Origin: Pelecanus crispus
Lineage: Eukaryota; Chordata; Aves; Pelecaniformes; Pelecanidae
Length of the DNA: 64,000 nucleotides
Direction: 5' to 3'
Assembly: GCF_030463565.1 (NCBI RefSeq)
Contig: NC_134648.1
Coordinates: forward strand, 11,573,806-11,637,805
Numbering within the stretch: position 1 is the first letter of the stretch; the number at the start of each line of letters is the position of its first letter. The notes under the pieces were generated by a model. It was given only the letters and a program-made list of their open reading frames with translations. It was not told where the DNA came from and did no database searches. A program made the translations under genes and the position numbers. Shown piece after piece: positions 38,850 through 50,070 of this stretch.

Positions 38850-39796
38850 CTGGAATAAAGAGTTACATAAAAATCATACACCGTGCCATCCACAGTAAAT
38901 TCCGTTAGAGTCACATAGTATAAGAAAATACATGGTTAATGACCTTTACGCACAAACGTACCTCTTCCTTGCATAGCATATTTAACAGACAGACAGTAAA
39001 GAGGTAATAGAGAGAGAGGAGGAGGAGAATTACACCCAACATCTTAAAGCAAGGAGCTCAGCTGCACTCAGTCACCCAGCAGGAAACCTGACCCGCTCGT
39101 CGCAAGTGTCGCAGCAGACATGGATGGTGATTGCTTTGACTCCAAATAAATCCAGAGGACACTGAACTGCCAGGGCACAAAGATTCCCATGGACCTCAAG
39201 GGAATAAGGTGGGGAGAAGCTGAAAAGTAAGGCTGGGAAACATTGCTCCAGAGACCACCGCAGGGCTGAAAATGTAACACCTGACAGAGGGGCAAAGGCT
39301 TCCTTCTCCTTGCGGCGGTTGCTACCATGGTGCCAAAGGGCCATAACCCCACTGACCACTAATGGGCCTCATGCAGTCATCTCCTGCCCTGCAGGAAAAT
39401 ACATCCCCCTTGGCTCTAGTATTGCTCATATATTTAAAACAGGATGGAAGTATTTGTGCTGGAAACTTATTCACAAGCAAAGCCTTACCAGCTGCTTCCC
39501 TGGCATTATCATTGCATCTCACCTTGCAATGGGAGAGAAAAGGAGTGTGCCCATTAGGTACTCAGCTTCAGCTTTGAGGTCTGGGATCCCTTGTAACTTT
39601 TTGATTGTGAGTTCTCATTACTTTAAGGACTCTTACTTTCCCTACAACTATCTTTTCCTCCTTTTTAGAAAAATTTGCAAGTTCTTGCCTCATTGATATC
39701 CTCTGGCAGCAAAGTATACAAGCCAGCACCATGCTGCATATAGAAGCATATTTTAATTTGTTTCTATATGCAATTTAATTTTAATTTCAGACTTAC

Positions 39797-39843
39797 TCTT
39801 GCGAAGATCCAGGCTGCCCCGTTTGAATCATGCCCGGCCAAAA
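39797..39843 (-). CDS. TEAD1: TEAD1 coding exon, proline-rich linker (residues 156-171)
   Basis: This 47-nt exon encodes FWPGMIQTGQPGSSQ and the first two bases of the next Asp codon. The acceptor is CTCTTTCAG; the donor is AAGA|GTAAGT. The exon begins in phase 0 and ends in phase 2, matching the exon at 38788-38849. It lies in the flexible linker between the DNA-binding and YAP-binding domains. Confidence 0.93.
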
Positions 39844-40034
39844 CTGAAAGAGGAAAAACAAACACACAGACCCACAATTGTTTTCTTTGTTGAAAGATTT
39901 TGGATATTTCTGAACAAGCATGATTCCTTTTGCAAACACAAGTGAAAGCATTAATCCATTCATTCAGCCTTAGTTTTCTACTGAACATTGTTAGAGAATA
40001 CAGGGATTTTTTTGGGACTCGGCTAACAACTTAC

Positions 40035-40169
40035 CCCAGGTGCCCCAGGAAATGTAGGACGGGGAATTCCTGGCAGGCCCAGCTTGTTGTGAATAGCAGT
40101 AGCTGAGACTATCTGAGCTGATGACATTGCTGCCATATGCTGGAGTGCTTTGTCCTTCGCTGTCTGATC
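40035..40169 (-). CDS. TEAD1: TEAD1 coding exon, start of linker (residues 111-155)
   Basis: This 135-nt exon encodes 45 residues from DQTAKDKALQHMAAMSSAQ through LGLPGIPRPTFPGAPG. The acceptor is ATATTAAAG and the donor GGG|GTAAGT, phase 0 at both ends. It covers the conserved region just after the TEA domain and the start of the proline-rich linker. It is followed by one of the shortest introns of the gene, 191 bp. Confidence 0.95.
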
Positions 40170-41360
40170 CTTTAATATGACAATTACATGGAGTCTTAAA
40201 ACATTGGGCACAACAAATGATGTTAAATAACTGCAGCTACAAGCACATAACTAAAAACTTAAAAAGCCACACAGAAAATGCAAAAATAGCAAACCATGCA
40301 GGAAAAAAAAAATACAGCACGGAGGCTAACACTCAGACTACCTCAAGGCAAAACCTCCTCTCAAACATGCATGGTAGACCTGAATTCTCACAGTCTGCTC
40401 TGCCAACACGCAGGAAGCTCTGGGAGAGCAAACTACTGCCCACTTGTTTATCTGGGCAAATTCTGCTGATTTTAAATCAGGCTGAGCTAAACAAGGTCTG
40501 CTGCTAAGGCTCTGCCTGCAGGACAGGAAGCACTGAGATTTGAGCTCTATCATTTAGATCTAAGAGAAGTTTGCCTTTCGTATTACACCGTAAAATGAGA
40601 ACACAGAACTGTGACTGACTCGCAAACAATGACAGATTTTTCTTCATGCTTACAGGTTTAGAAACATTTTGGGTTCTGTTTTATGCCAAGTATTTTAAAA
40701 GATAACAAAAATGTTAATAACATTTTAAACTTCCAATTGTGGTATTTTACTGATTTACAGTGTTCCCAAAGAAAACAATCAGCCATAAAGTTTCTGCTCT
40801 TTTCAAGCATACAGGAACAAGTTTAGGAAAAGATGTGTTGTTATCGATTACTTATATTACAGCAGTGCTTGGAGTCCTAGTCACTGCCAATCACTTATGA
40901 TCACAGAATAGAAAAGGAAAGCCTCTTAATGCAACAGAGTTAACTAAGTGGGTATCTTAGGTCAGGTAAAATAAGTAAACAACAGACTGCTACTATCTGG
41001 TAAAGTGGGGTTCCTCATCCAGAAGTACTGTATTAATAAGTGCTAATATTTAGGTACGTGACTTAGAATGAAGGAACACAAGCAGTATTAAGCAAGGATT
41101 TTGGTTTTTTTTTTCTGTTTTTATTTTACAAGCAAAGTAGCAAGCATGCTGGCAAGAAATGCATGCTCTTATATACGATATATGACTTTGCACATATGCT
41201 CCTTCTAAAGCTTGTATGTAGTAGTACTATAGGTGAGCAGTTTCTTCCTTTGAATAGCTCCTTTAGAAACAGCACAGGCTGAAAGTACAGGAAAAGCTAG
41301 CCAAAAATTCTGCCAAGCACAGCTAAGGTACATAATACTTGGTTTAGTTAAAATACTTAC

Positions 41361-41372
41361 CATGCTTGTTAC
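41361..41372 (-). CDS. TEAD1: TEAD1 12-nt microexon encoding VTSM
   Basis: In transcript sense the sequence reads ...TTGTTGTTGTATCCAG|GTAACAAGCATG|GTAAGTATTTT. It is a 12-nt open block (Val-Thr-Ser-Met) with a good acceptor and a near-consensus donor, phase 0 on both sides. It would insert four residues between the TEA domain (after ...SKLK) and DQTAKDK of the linker exon at 40169. I recall a mammalian TEAD1 isoform with VTSM at exactly this place, and TEAD3 has four extra residues (AMNL) here. The UGU-rich tract just upstream is the kind of element bound by CELF or related splicing regulators. It is far too short for gene finders. Confidence 0.85.
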
Positions 41373-44300
41373 CTGGATACAACAACAAACAGTTTATTAA
41401 AATGCTTGTGTAGAATAGCAGATTCTTAGCAAAATATGAACAAAATAGTAAGAGACAAAGGAAGAGCAGTTTGCTCAACATTAAATATCAGGTTTAAACA
41501 AATGCATTATTTTCACCTAGGGACTGATTCATTAAAATGGAAAAAAAAAGGATAAAAAACCCTAACAACAGAACACATAACCCCTGCCATCCCTGCGTGA
41601 AAGCTGCAGATACTGAAGAAGGGGATTGTTGCTGAGCTTGTTTCCCTGAGCTGTGCAAGGAGCCCCTGCGGGTGCCTCTGTGGGATGCAGCCCGGGAGAG
41701 CGGCAGGTGGAGCAGGGGAGTAGCTGCTCCAGCAGCGTCCCCCCTCTGCACCTTGCAGGATGTGAGCCTGAAGTGCAATCCGCTGCGGTGCTGCCTGCAG
41801 CAGCACCAACACCTGCGGACTCACCTGCACTGCCTTCCGCACAGCGGCGCCGGACGCTGCTTTGTGACCTGTCCAAGCCTCAGGACTGCCTTGCTGCAGC
41901 TGACAGTGCAGCTTCTGGAGGCAGGGGGACACGCTATCCACCAGCGTGTGAAGAAAACGTGGTCATTTCTCCAACTTGTAGCTTTCCCACATAACCACGA
42001 TCAATTCACTGGGTAAGAGCTGGAAGTCAGCTCTGGCTGTGCCAGCTACTGGCACTTACCTCTCCCTGCCCCAGGGCAGGAGGATGTGCACAGGAGGTGT
42101 GCGCACGGCATGTTTTACTGGCTGCCTTTGGATGTCTGCAGACCACTGGGCTAAAAAATGCTTTGGTGGGTGTTAAGAGGTGGCAATATCCTGAGACTCA
42201 TGCAGCTCTCCAGAAAGCCGACCCCTCTACCCCCCTGCACAGTAAGAAGGACCCTCCATCATGAAAACATGAAAATGAGGAGATGTCCTTAAGCAATATA
42301 GAGATGCTAGCCCCACCAGACTTTTCTGTTCCTTTTCCCCCTTTTTTTGTTAGGTGAGCTGGCTTGGAAATGCCAAACCATGCAAGTCTCACCTGCAGTC
42401 AGCTGAATCATAACAAAATTAAACATACAGGGGATTGATATCCTGTGTGTGAAATGCATGATTCAAGAGACATATGTGCACAAAAAGCTGCTTTTGTGAC
42501 TACCTTGTTACTCTCCAGAACTGCTGCAGCTCTACCTCCTCTCCTGGCCAGTGCCACCACACGAAGGTGCAGCCAGTGCCTGTGCTCCGGCCAAGTTCCC
42601 AAACCCATACTGTTCTGCTGCTGTAATGGCCTTACTATTAGGTGGATCTAAACTAAAGGAGAATTTAAAAGTACAAGCTTTGTTAGGGATATGAAAGTCC
42701 ATATCTGGGAGTTGCATGAGCCCAGCGTAAATTGTATATCTATGACATAGTTCATCTTGCCTTGCTTTAGCTATCTGAAGTCTCCAGTCTAAGGCAGGCA
42801 GCTAATCTCCTGCTACTGTTAGCACAGTAAGCACCTACAATGTATTTCTTCCTTTACTGGGCATCAAAACCAACTGGAGTGCATTACTTTCTGTAATGTT
42901 ATCACTGTCCAAGGACTAAAATACGAGCCAGGACACCCAGCTTCTACACAGCAACAGTTATGGCAGGTAAATCCCACCATAAGAGAAAATAAGAAAAAAT
43001 AAGAAAAAATTTTGAAAATTTACACTTCCTTCAAGACCTTCTGTTCACAGAAGTAGGAACACTTAGACTGTCCTGTGGAGCTCTTAGCAACCATTAGCAG
43101 TGAGTCTGATGATCCTTAATTTTAGGAACAGTGACAGGGATTTTTGGAGAGAGAAAACATCTCTTGTTTCATGACATGAGAAGGTATGTGCCTCTTTCTT
43201 GCCAATTGCTGCTTTTCAGCCCAGAATACTCTACATTTTGTGGTGGCCATTCATCTCATCCTCTTTGACTTACTACATTTTCAGGAGGATGGAGAGAAAG
43301 CAAAAGTATATTGGATGACAGCTCAGAAATACAGCCCTTACAATAGGGCTAGTCTTGAGGAGTTTCAATGACTCCTACAAAGTTTCCCAGTGGTGACAAA
43401 TCTGCCAGCTCCACTGGACATCAACTGATTCAGGCCAATACACATCGGGGGATTTTCCACCTTTTGCAGGCTTAGGAACCTCTGCATAGTTGGAAGATCA
43501 GTTTTTCTCAAAGTAACTGTAACTTCACATTCAAACATTAAAGAAATCAAATTCAAAGTCAAATACAAATACATAAGAGGTCCTGACTTCCATTGGCAAA
43601 CAAGCAGCTTCAGCTCCAGGAACGTTTTGGAGAGCTGCAAGGGGGTGGCCTATGCTTGTATAATCAGGCAGACTTCATAGTCTTTGACAACAAATGGGAA
43701 AAACACATTTCAAAGCTGTTTGTTTAAATTGAAATATTAGCTTGTCTGCCACTTAGAAAAATGAGTATATGTTGGGGATTTGTTACACGGTAATGGAGAG
43801 CGCTGGTAACCAGGAGGGAATGAGTCTCCCTACCTATCACTGCAATGTGGCCGCTTCTGGGATGAAACTTGGTAACTGATTAATAACACACAATGGTATT
43901 ACATCACAGTTTAGGCAGCAAGAGAAGTAATATATCCAATTAAAACGGCAGGGGTAATTTAAACAGGCAGATTACAGTAATTACCCAGGTTGGAATTTGG
44001 CCAGGACAAATGGGTTAACACCCCTACTCTAAACAGGAACGTTGTGGGATTTTTAATGACTGCAAATGGTTAAGACTTTGATTTCCTATCTTGTCCAAGA
44101 CAGAAAGGGTTTGGTTTTGCTCTCACTTGTGCTGCTGTGTATAGCTGGAATAAATCCTCTCAGGTCAATGAGGTTTACGCTGACGTACGTAAAATAAAAG
44201 TTTGGCCTAGCATGCTGCAGAGTCCAATGCCGAGGTTCAGCAGAGGCCTGGGGGGACAGTATCTCCTCCTGAATCATTAAATCCTCCTGGAGCTTAAGGT

Positions 44301-47300
44301 GGTCCTCGGATAGGTCCCATCTGGCTCTGACCTGGCTTGACCCTACTTAATTTATGAGCTCTGATGGGATTGCTGCTGCCCAGGAATGGCACTGTAGTAA
44401 GTAATGGACTGCACTCTTAGACTGCTGTCTTCTGTGCTGTGGTACGTAATTAGTAATGAATGTTACCAAGGTGGATTTAGAGTACAATCAGTGGAAATCT
44501 GGTCTAGTTCCACTAAACCCCTAAAATGTCATCACTGTAATGGAGATCAGGATCTGCCTCATGTTTTAGCTGACTGCTTCTGGCTGCAGTTGCAAACACT
44601 TTGTTTTTGGAAGATGTAAGAGCTAAGAATCTAATGCAAGGAGACTATATAACTTTTAATGAATCAGGCCCTTGAGGTTTACTTGTCACCCATTAGTTTT
44701 GGAATGCAAAATACATAGTTAAATTAGATAATAATAATTCCCCAGTATCATCCAATTATAAAGCTCAATATCTATAAAAGCCCCACATGAAACAAGAGTT
44801 CTACATAACAAGCACAAAAGGATTTGTGCTTGACTTTCTTTTAATCCAACATAAACAGAAGAATAATTCAATCAATCAGTTCAAATGAGTTCTACAGCAA
44901 AAAATAAAAACTGTTATCCTAGAATGATAAATGGGGCTTTGAATACCATGTTATCTATGACTTTGGGAAAAAAATCTAAGACAGTACGAGGAAAAGTAAG
45001 CACAACAGAACACAGCATTAATTCAAGAAGCCCTAAAACCTGTACCAATATTTAAAATACAAAACTTTTTTTGTAAGGGAAAAAAAATGACATAAGAGAA
45101 GAAACAACAATTTGCTCACAAAATGGATATTACAGTAACACTAACGTAAAATAGACTCCTAATAAGCAATTTTGCAGATGTTATTTCTGCTCAGGTCTCG
45201 TATTGATTCAAATAACCTTTGCAATAATTAGCTGTAGCTCAAAAAAGATAAACAAATCATGAAAATATACAATTGTTCCGGACAAAAGATAGAGAGCACT
45301 TCAGTATTTCTAGCCCTGATCTCCAATTTGCTTATTATTAGAGAAGACAGGAGTAAATACAAAAGCTGGCTATTTCAGCCAGGCAATAGCTAATGCCAAG
45401 AAGAGAATGCGCATTCAAAGCTGTCCCAACTTGCTGCCTAATGAGTAGCAATTAATCCATCTTATTGTATTTCAAAATGCTGAAGACTCCATTCACATCA
45501 AAGGGAATTTTTCAAGGCTTTTATCATTGTTCATTTAAAAAGTATAGAGCTATCTTTAGCATTTTATAATTGACAACAATATTTTCTTTTTATCCCTCAA
45601 CGCGGAATGTAGAATAATGGATTTTAAAACATGTAATACGTGTGAACTGTAGGCATTTTAATGTTTCTTTTTGTCTCTGTCTAATTAATCTTGCACTATG
45701 AAAAAACATCTGAAATGAAAGTCTAAGATAGATGTATATCCTGCTGTGAAGACCTTTACTCTCTATGCACAACTTCCAATCCATCGTTTCTCTCGAATGG
45801 ACAGAGGTGACTTGGGCTCCCTGTCAGTGCAAAGGTGAGAAATGCTGCAACCTAGCACTACGGACTGGTGTATTTGACATGGAAATACAACATTGGAGCG
45901 TAAAAATTCTGCTTTGCCTCCTCCAATCTCTGCATGAGAGGAAAGGTCATGAAGAGGAACCACCTTTCAGATCTGTCTCCAAGGACGGCTTTATCTCAGC
46001 CTATCCTTCCATTTTCATGAGATGAAATTTCTCTAATTCTGGGAAGATTTTAATAACCTCAGAAAATTAAGATTAAAATCTCCAAAATAGGAGTATTTTC
46101 CTGCTATAAAAAGAATTAAAATGTACAACATCCTTGGAAGGGCTGATGGGACATTCTGTACCGGTGGTCTTGAAATGCAGCAGTAGTATTTACATGTGAA
46201 ACGTCTCTTTTTTGCAGGATCAGGATCCATCTGTCCAGAGCAACTGTAGGCACTTATCATCAAGGAAAAGGGACTTTGCTGGACCAAACAGAATTTATGG
46301 CACACAGGTGAGTTTTCAATCTATTAGGTAAGCTTCAGCAATACTTGGATAGCCAATGCCATGGGTGCAGATAGCTCTGAAATCCTTCCATCCATTTGGA
46401 TTTTTGCAGAAGATAAACACAGGAAAATTCACCCAAGTCCTCTCCTCGCCATGAGCACGGTTCAGACCAAGGTGAGACAGAAAGATCTCTTGGTATAAAC
46501 TAAAATCAGCAGGTACTTGGGGAACAAGAGTTACTTGTTATACCCTTCGTCAAAGTAAGAGACCAGAAACTGAGGTCAACGGGACAGATCAGCCACATCC
46601 TGAAAGATCGATAAGAAATGGCATTATGAAGAAAACCACTAGCAACGGATGTCAGCTGGGGGACAAAAGCCTCCGCACCGTGCCCCTGCAATCCTTAAGT
46701 GCCTACCTGTGATTATTTCAGCTAAAGCAGCACTGGCACACAAGGCATGACCAGCTTCCCTGCAATACCCTGCCCCACATACATGTGGGAGGTGCGCAGA
46801 GGGGACGTCTGGTGGCTAAAAGAAGAAACATGGGAGATGGAGATGGCCTCGTGTCAGAGCTGACTGAACTCGTAGCTATGGACTGGCATGAAGGATCTTT
46901 GCATTGATCCACAGAGCGCTTGCCCCTCATGCTGTAGGGTAGGAAAGTTGACATCAGATGCATGCGGGTTTTTTAAGTAGCAACTGCTCCCCTGGATGCC
47001 GCTAATAACAGGTTTTACAGAGTAATTACAAGTGCCAGCTCATTGCTAAAAGGGCGAGACTGGCCTGGGTCAGAAGCAGTGCTTCCCTTGGCTATCTTCT
47101 TCTTGGTGGTCACCCCTTCACCGGTAAACGCGGGCAGCACCCACACCAGGAGAATGACAGCCCATCATCTTCCTGAGGAGGTTGATGGGGAAGTCCAGGC
47201 ACAGCAAAGCGAGCAGCATTGAAACAGTGGGCACTCGTAGATGCCAAAATGTATTCACTTTCTCTTCCTTTCACACCAGTGATATCCTCAGGCAGTTTTC

Positions 47301-48430
47301 AAAGGACACAGGACCGTAAATATGGTTCAATACAGGAATAATAAGAAAAACGGGCAGTAGTGCTAACAAAATGTCTGGAGCAGCAAGGTTCCTTCTCAGG
47401 TCCAAATCCAGCAGCTTCTCCCTCTTCTAGGGAGTAATTGCAGCTCCCCAGCAGAAAAAGTGAGGGCTCTCTTTTTCATAAAGGCAGCTCCCTTAGAGCA
47501 CCTTCTTGCATCAAAGTTTCATCTCTTCTATGGGAGGAGAAAAAGGTCTGTGGGAGGCTTCAACTTCTCTGGAAGAGGCCTGTGCAAGAGGGCTGATGTC
47601 ATGCCATGGCACCTTGTTCTCTGAGACCAAGAGTGGCAAGAAAAAGAGGAGGGAGACGGGGAGAGCCTGGCTCCTCCACCCTTTCTGGGCAGCCCTCCGG
47701 CTGGGGGCTCCGGAGGAGTCACCAGGGCTGTGTCAGGACTCCCAGGGGAGCTAAATGCTGGGGGAAGCTTGAGCACCTGGGAGCAGGGGCAGGAGGAGCA
47801 GCCTGGGGCTGGCCCACTGGCCAGCAAGACCTGCTGGGGAAGGGCTGGGGCAGCTTTTACTGCCAGTGATGCCCGGAGGGCAGCAAGGCCAGGGGCCCAC
47901 AACCCTCTGTCACTCTGTCCTCACTGTGTAGTCGTAGAGAGTCAAAGCAAATGTCCCTGCAGAGCGTCAGGGCGTGGAGGTGGAAGACGCTTCCTGAAGC
48001 GATCAATTCCTTGCACAGAAATGGCGGCTCCCCCACTTTCTACTCAGCTCTGGGGGAGCTGCAACCCACTGATGGGTGGGAAGGGGCAGTAGGGTCTGAA
48101 GCCCTTACAAAATATTTTTGTTGCCCTGACAGTTCTTTCCTTCTTCAGATGACTCCTTAAAATGAAAAATCCCTCTGGATCTCTATTCACTGCAAATGGC
48201 ATCTAGGCTAGAGGTCTCAAATATTACTAGGGTTTAACTAGTTTCTTTCTTCTTTGGAAAGCTTCAATAAAAATCAGACAGCAGGTGCAGCACTCAAAAA
48301 TATTTATTGCTTTATAAGTGTCTTCATATTTTATGCTATTTTGGGCATTCAGAAAGGGAAGTATTTTAGCACAGTAAATCCAATATTTTTGTTAGGCTCC
48401 TAGGCCTGTATTTTGGTATCTAAGCGGGCT

Positions 48431-48575
48431 TCCTGATTTTTGTAGCCCTGAGTGCTCACCAGTCCTATAAAACTCCCTGAGAGCTATTGGTGCTGAGCAC
48501 CTCTGAAAGTAAGGGCACCTACTCACATGCTTAATTTTAGGCATCAAGGATTGACAATTTAAGCTTAAAATGCTA
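48431..48575 (+). repeat. Ancient sauropsid repeat fragment (tentative)
   Basis: 'GAGAGCTATTGGTGCTGAGC', 'ACCTCTGAAAGTAAGGGCAC' and 'GCTTAATTTTAGGCATCAAG' match, in order, the recalled dispersed repeat ('GAGAGCTGTTGGTGCTCAGC', 'ACCTCTGAAAATCAGGCC', then 'TTAGGCATC'). It seems to be the same family as the remnant near 30.1 kb. Confidence 0.45.
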
Positions 48576-49856
48576 CATATCTCTGTATTATTGCACCCTC
48601 GGTTAAAAAGCAGTATGTTTAAGCTGTCTTAGTTGTTCTTTACGAACCCCAACTGCTCAGCCAGTGCAGCTAAAAAGCCAGCCACCAACAGCCATACAAG
48701 CTTGCCAGCATGCTGCCCACTGCGGACGAAAAACCCAGTGCTTCTGTCAGGGAGGCCTGTTACAAAGCCAGGCTGTTATTTATACGCTGCAGTTCCAGGA
48801 TCGTGGTAAGCATCCGCAGTGCTCACCGCTTAGTATTGTGAAATTACTTTCTGAAACATTTTGCTTCTCAGCTAGAACAAAAACGTGATTTGTTCTCATC
48901 CAGGGGAAAAAAAAACAATCAACAAAAAGAAAAAAGGAGGGAAGTAAAAGATTTACAAGTTCCTTCGCTCTTTATTAAAAAGAAAAAAATCAACAGCAAA
49001 AACTGCAAAACCTCCTCTTCCACTTTTAAGTAATGTGAAAACAGAACAAAAAGAGTCCCAAGATCTCCGCTGGAAAACTTGATAATACAAGCAATCCAAG
49101 AAACCCCTACTAAGCATTTCCAAGAGTTTCTTTTTAGCCTTAGAATATATTTTATGGAAACCAGGGAAAACGGGGACATGTACAATTCATCACGTCAGAT
49201 TAAGCAAACATACTTAATATTCCCTGAACAGGACTCTGAATGAAGCTCTCCAAAGATTAAATGTAAATACTTTACTTTAAAAAATAAAATTTCAGGGAAT
49301 CTTGTAAATAGTACATAACTTGAGGTGATACTAGATTATACTCTAGAAACACCTTATAGTTAGAGCAATCTTGATAAGCTGTGCTCTCTGGCACTTGGAA
49401 CAAACTATTTATTTTAAGTATTCTTGATAGCATTTCAAAAGCACAGACAAAAAACATTTGGGAATGGAAAACAATTACCCCAATTACCCCTCTGGAAAAA
49501 GCAAAAAAGAAAAAGCGTCTACACAACTGCATAAAAACCCTGTGTATTTAAATACACGCCTAGCACTCAACTGTTTAAAAAAAAAATAAAAATAGACTAA
49601 CGGGTTAAAAATCAGGTTTAGGTGCTGAGCTGTTACAAAGAGTAGTTCACTTTGCATTTGGACAGTGTTAAAACAACATTTTTAATGTGGATGCTAGTGC
49701 AGAAACCGAAGATTAAACACAAAGAGACGCAGACAGCTACCACATGCAGGAAAACCAGGTTACAGGCACGGCAGCACCAGGCGCTCGCCCATCACCGCGG
49801 GGAGGAGAAAGGGACAGGCATAGCAACCACAAGCCCAAAAGCAGAAAAGCGCATAC

Positions 49857-49919
49857 CTTCAGCTTGGAATGAAAATCACGAGATTTCCTTCTGGCAAGAA
49901 CCTGAATGTGACTAGACAC
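49857..49919 (-). CDS. TEAD1: TEAD1 exon A, canonical end of TEA domain (residues 90-110)
   Basis: This 63-nt, phase-0 exon encodes VSSHIQVLAR plus RKSRDFHSKLK, the canonical TEAD1 recognition helix 3 and its C-terminal extension. By count from the C-terminus the serine in RRKS is residue 102, which I recall as a reported PKA target that lowers DNA binding. The acceptor is strong (CCCTTCCCCTACCCTGCAG) and the donor is AAG|GTATGC. The exon lies only 88 bp downstream of the duplicate exon B in transcript order. The DNA-contacting serine and glutamine at the start of the helix are shared by both copies. Confidence 0.95.
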
Positions 49920-50007
49920 CTGCAGGGTAGGGGAAGGGAGGAAACAAAGGAAAAGCCTGTAACCATGGAGATGAAAAGCCCCCTACAACTGGGCAAGCCA
50001 AACGTAC

Positions 50008-50070
50008 CTTAATGGCGGCTTGAATTTCTCGAACTTTCTTTCTTGCTAAGACCTGTATGTGACTAGACAC
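50008..50070 (-). CDS. TEAD1: TEAD1 alternative exon B, TEA domain recognition helix (variant tail)
   Basis: This 63-nt exon encodes VSSHIQVLAR followed by KKVREIQAAIK. It has an acceptor ACAATGTAG, a donor AAG|GTACGT and phase 0 at both ends. It is a diverged duplicate of the exon at 49857-49919: the first ten residues are identical and eight of the last eleven differ. The DNA-contacting Ser92 and Gln95 equivalents are kept, but the position of Ser102 is Val. From memory, the tail most resembles TEAD3. The T-rich tract of the acceptor lies about 23 nt or more upstream of the AG, which suggests a weak, regulated 3' splice site. Its use is inferred: open frame, intact splice sites and conserved protein sequence argue that it is real. 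It could be mutually exclusive with exon A or be added to it. Confidence 0.85.

Larger units (their letters stand above)
40170..49856 (-). other. TEAD1: TEAD1 intron of 9.7 kb containing the VTSM microexon
   Basis: This intron lies between TEA-domain exon A and the linker exon and is split by the 12-nt microexon at 41361-41372. It has GC-rich patches at about 41.64-41.9 kb and 47.6-47.95 kb and an ancient repeat-like segment at 48.43-48.58 kb. The rest shows nothing I can name. Confidence 0.85.
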
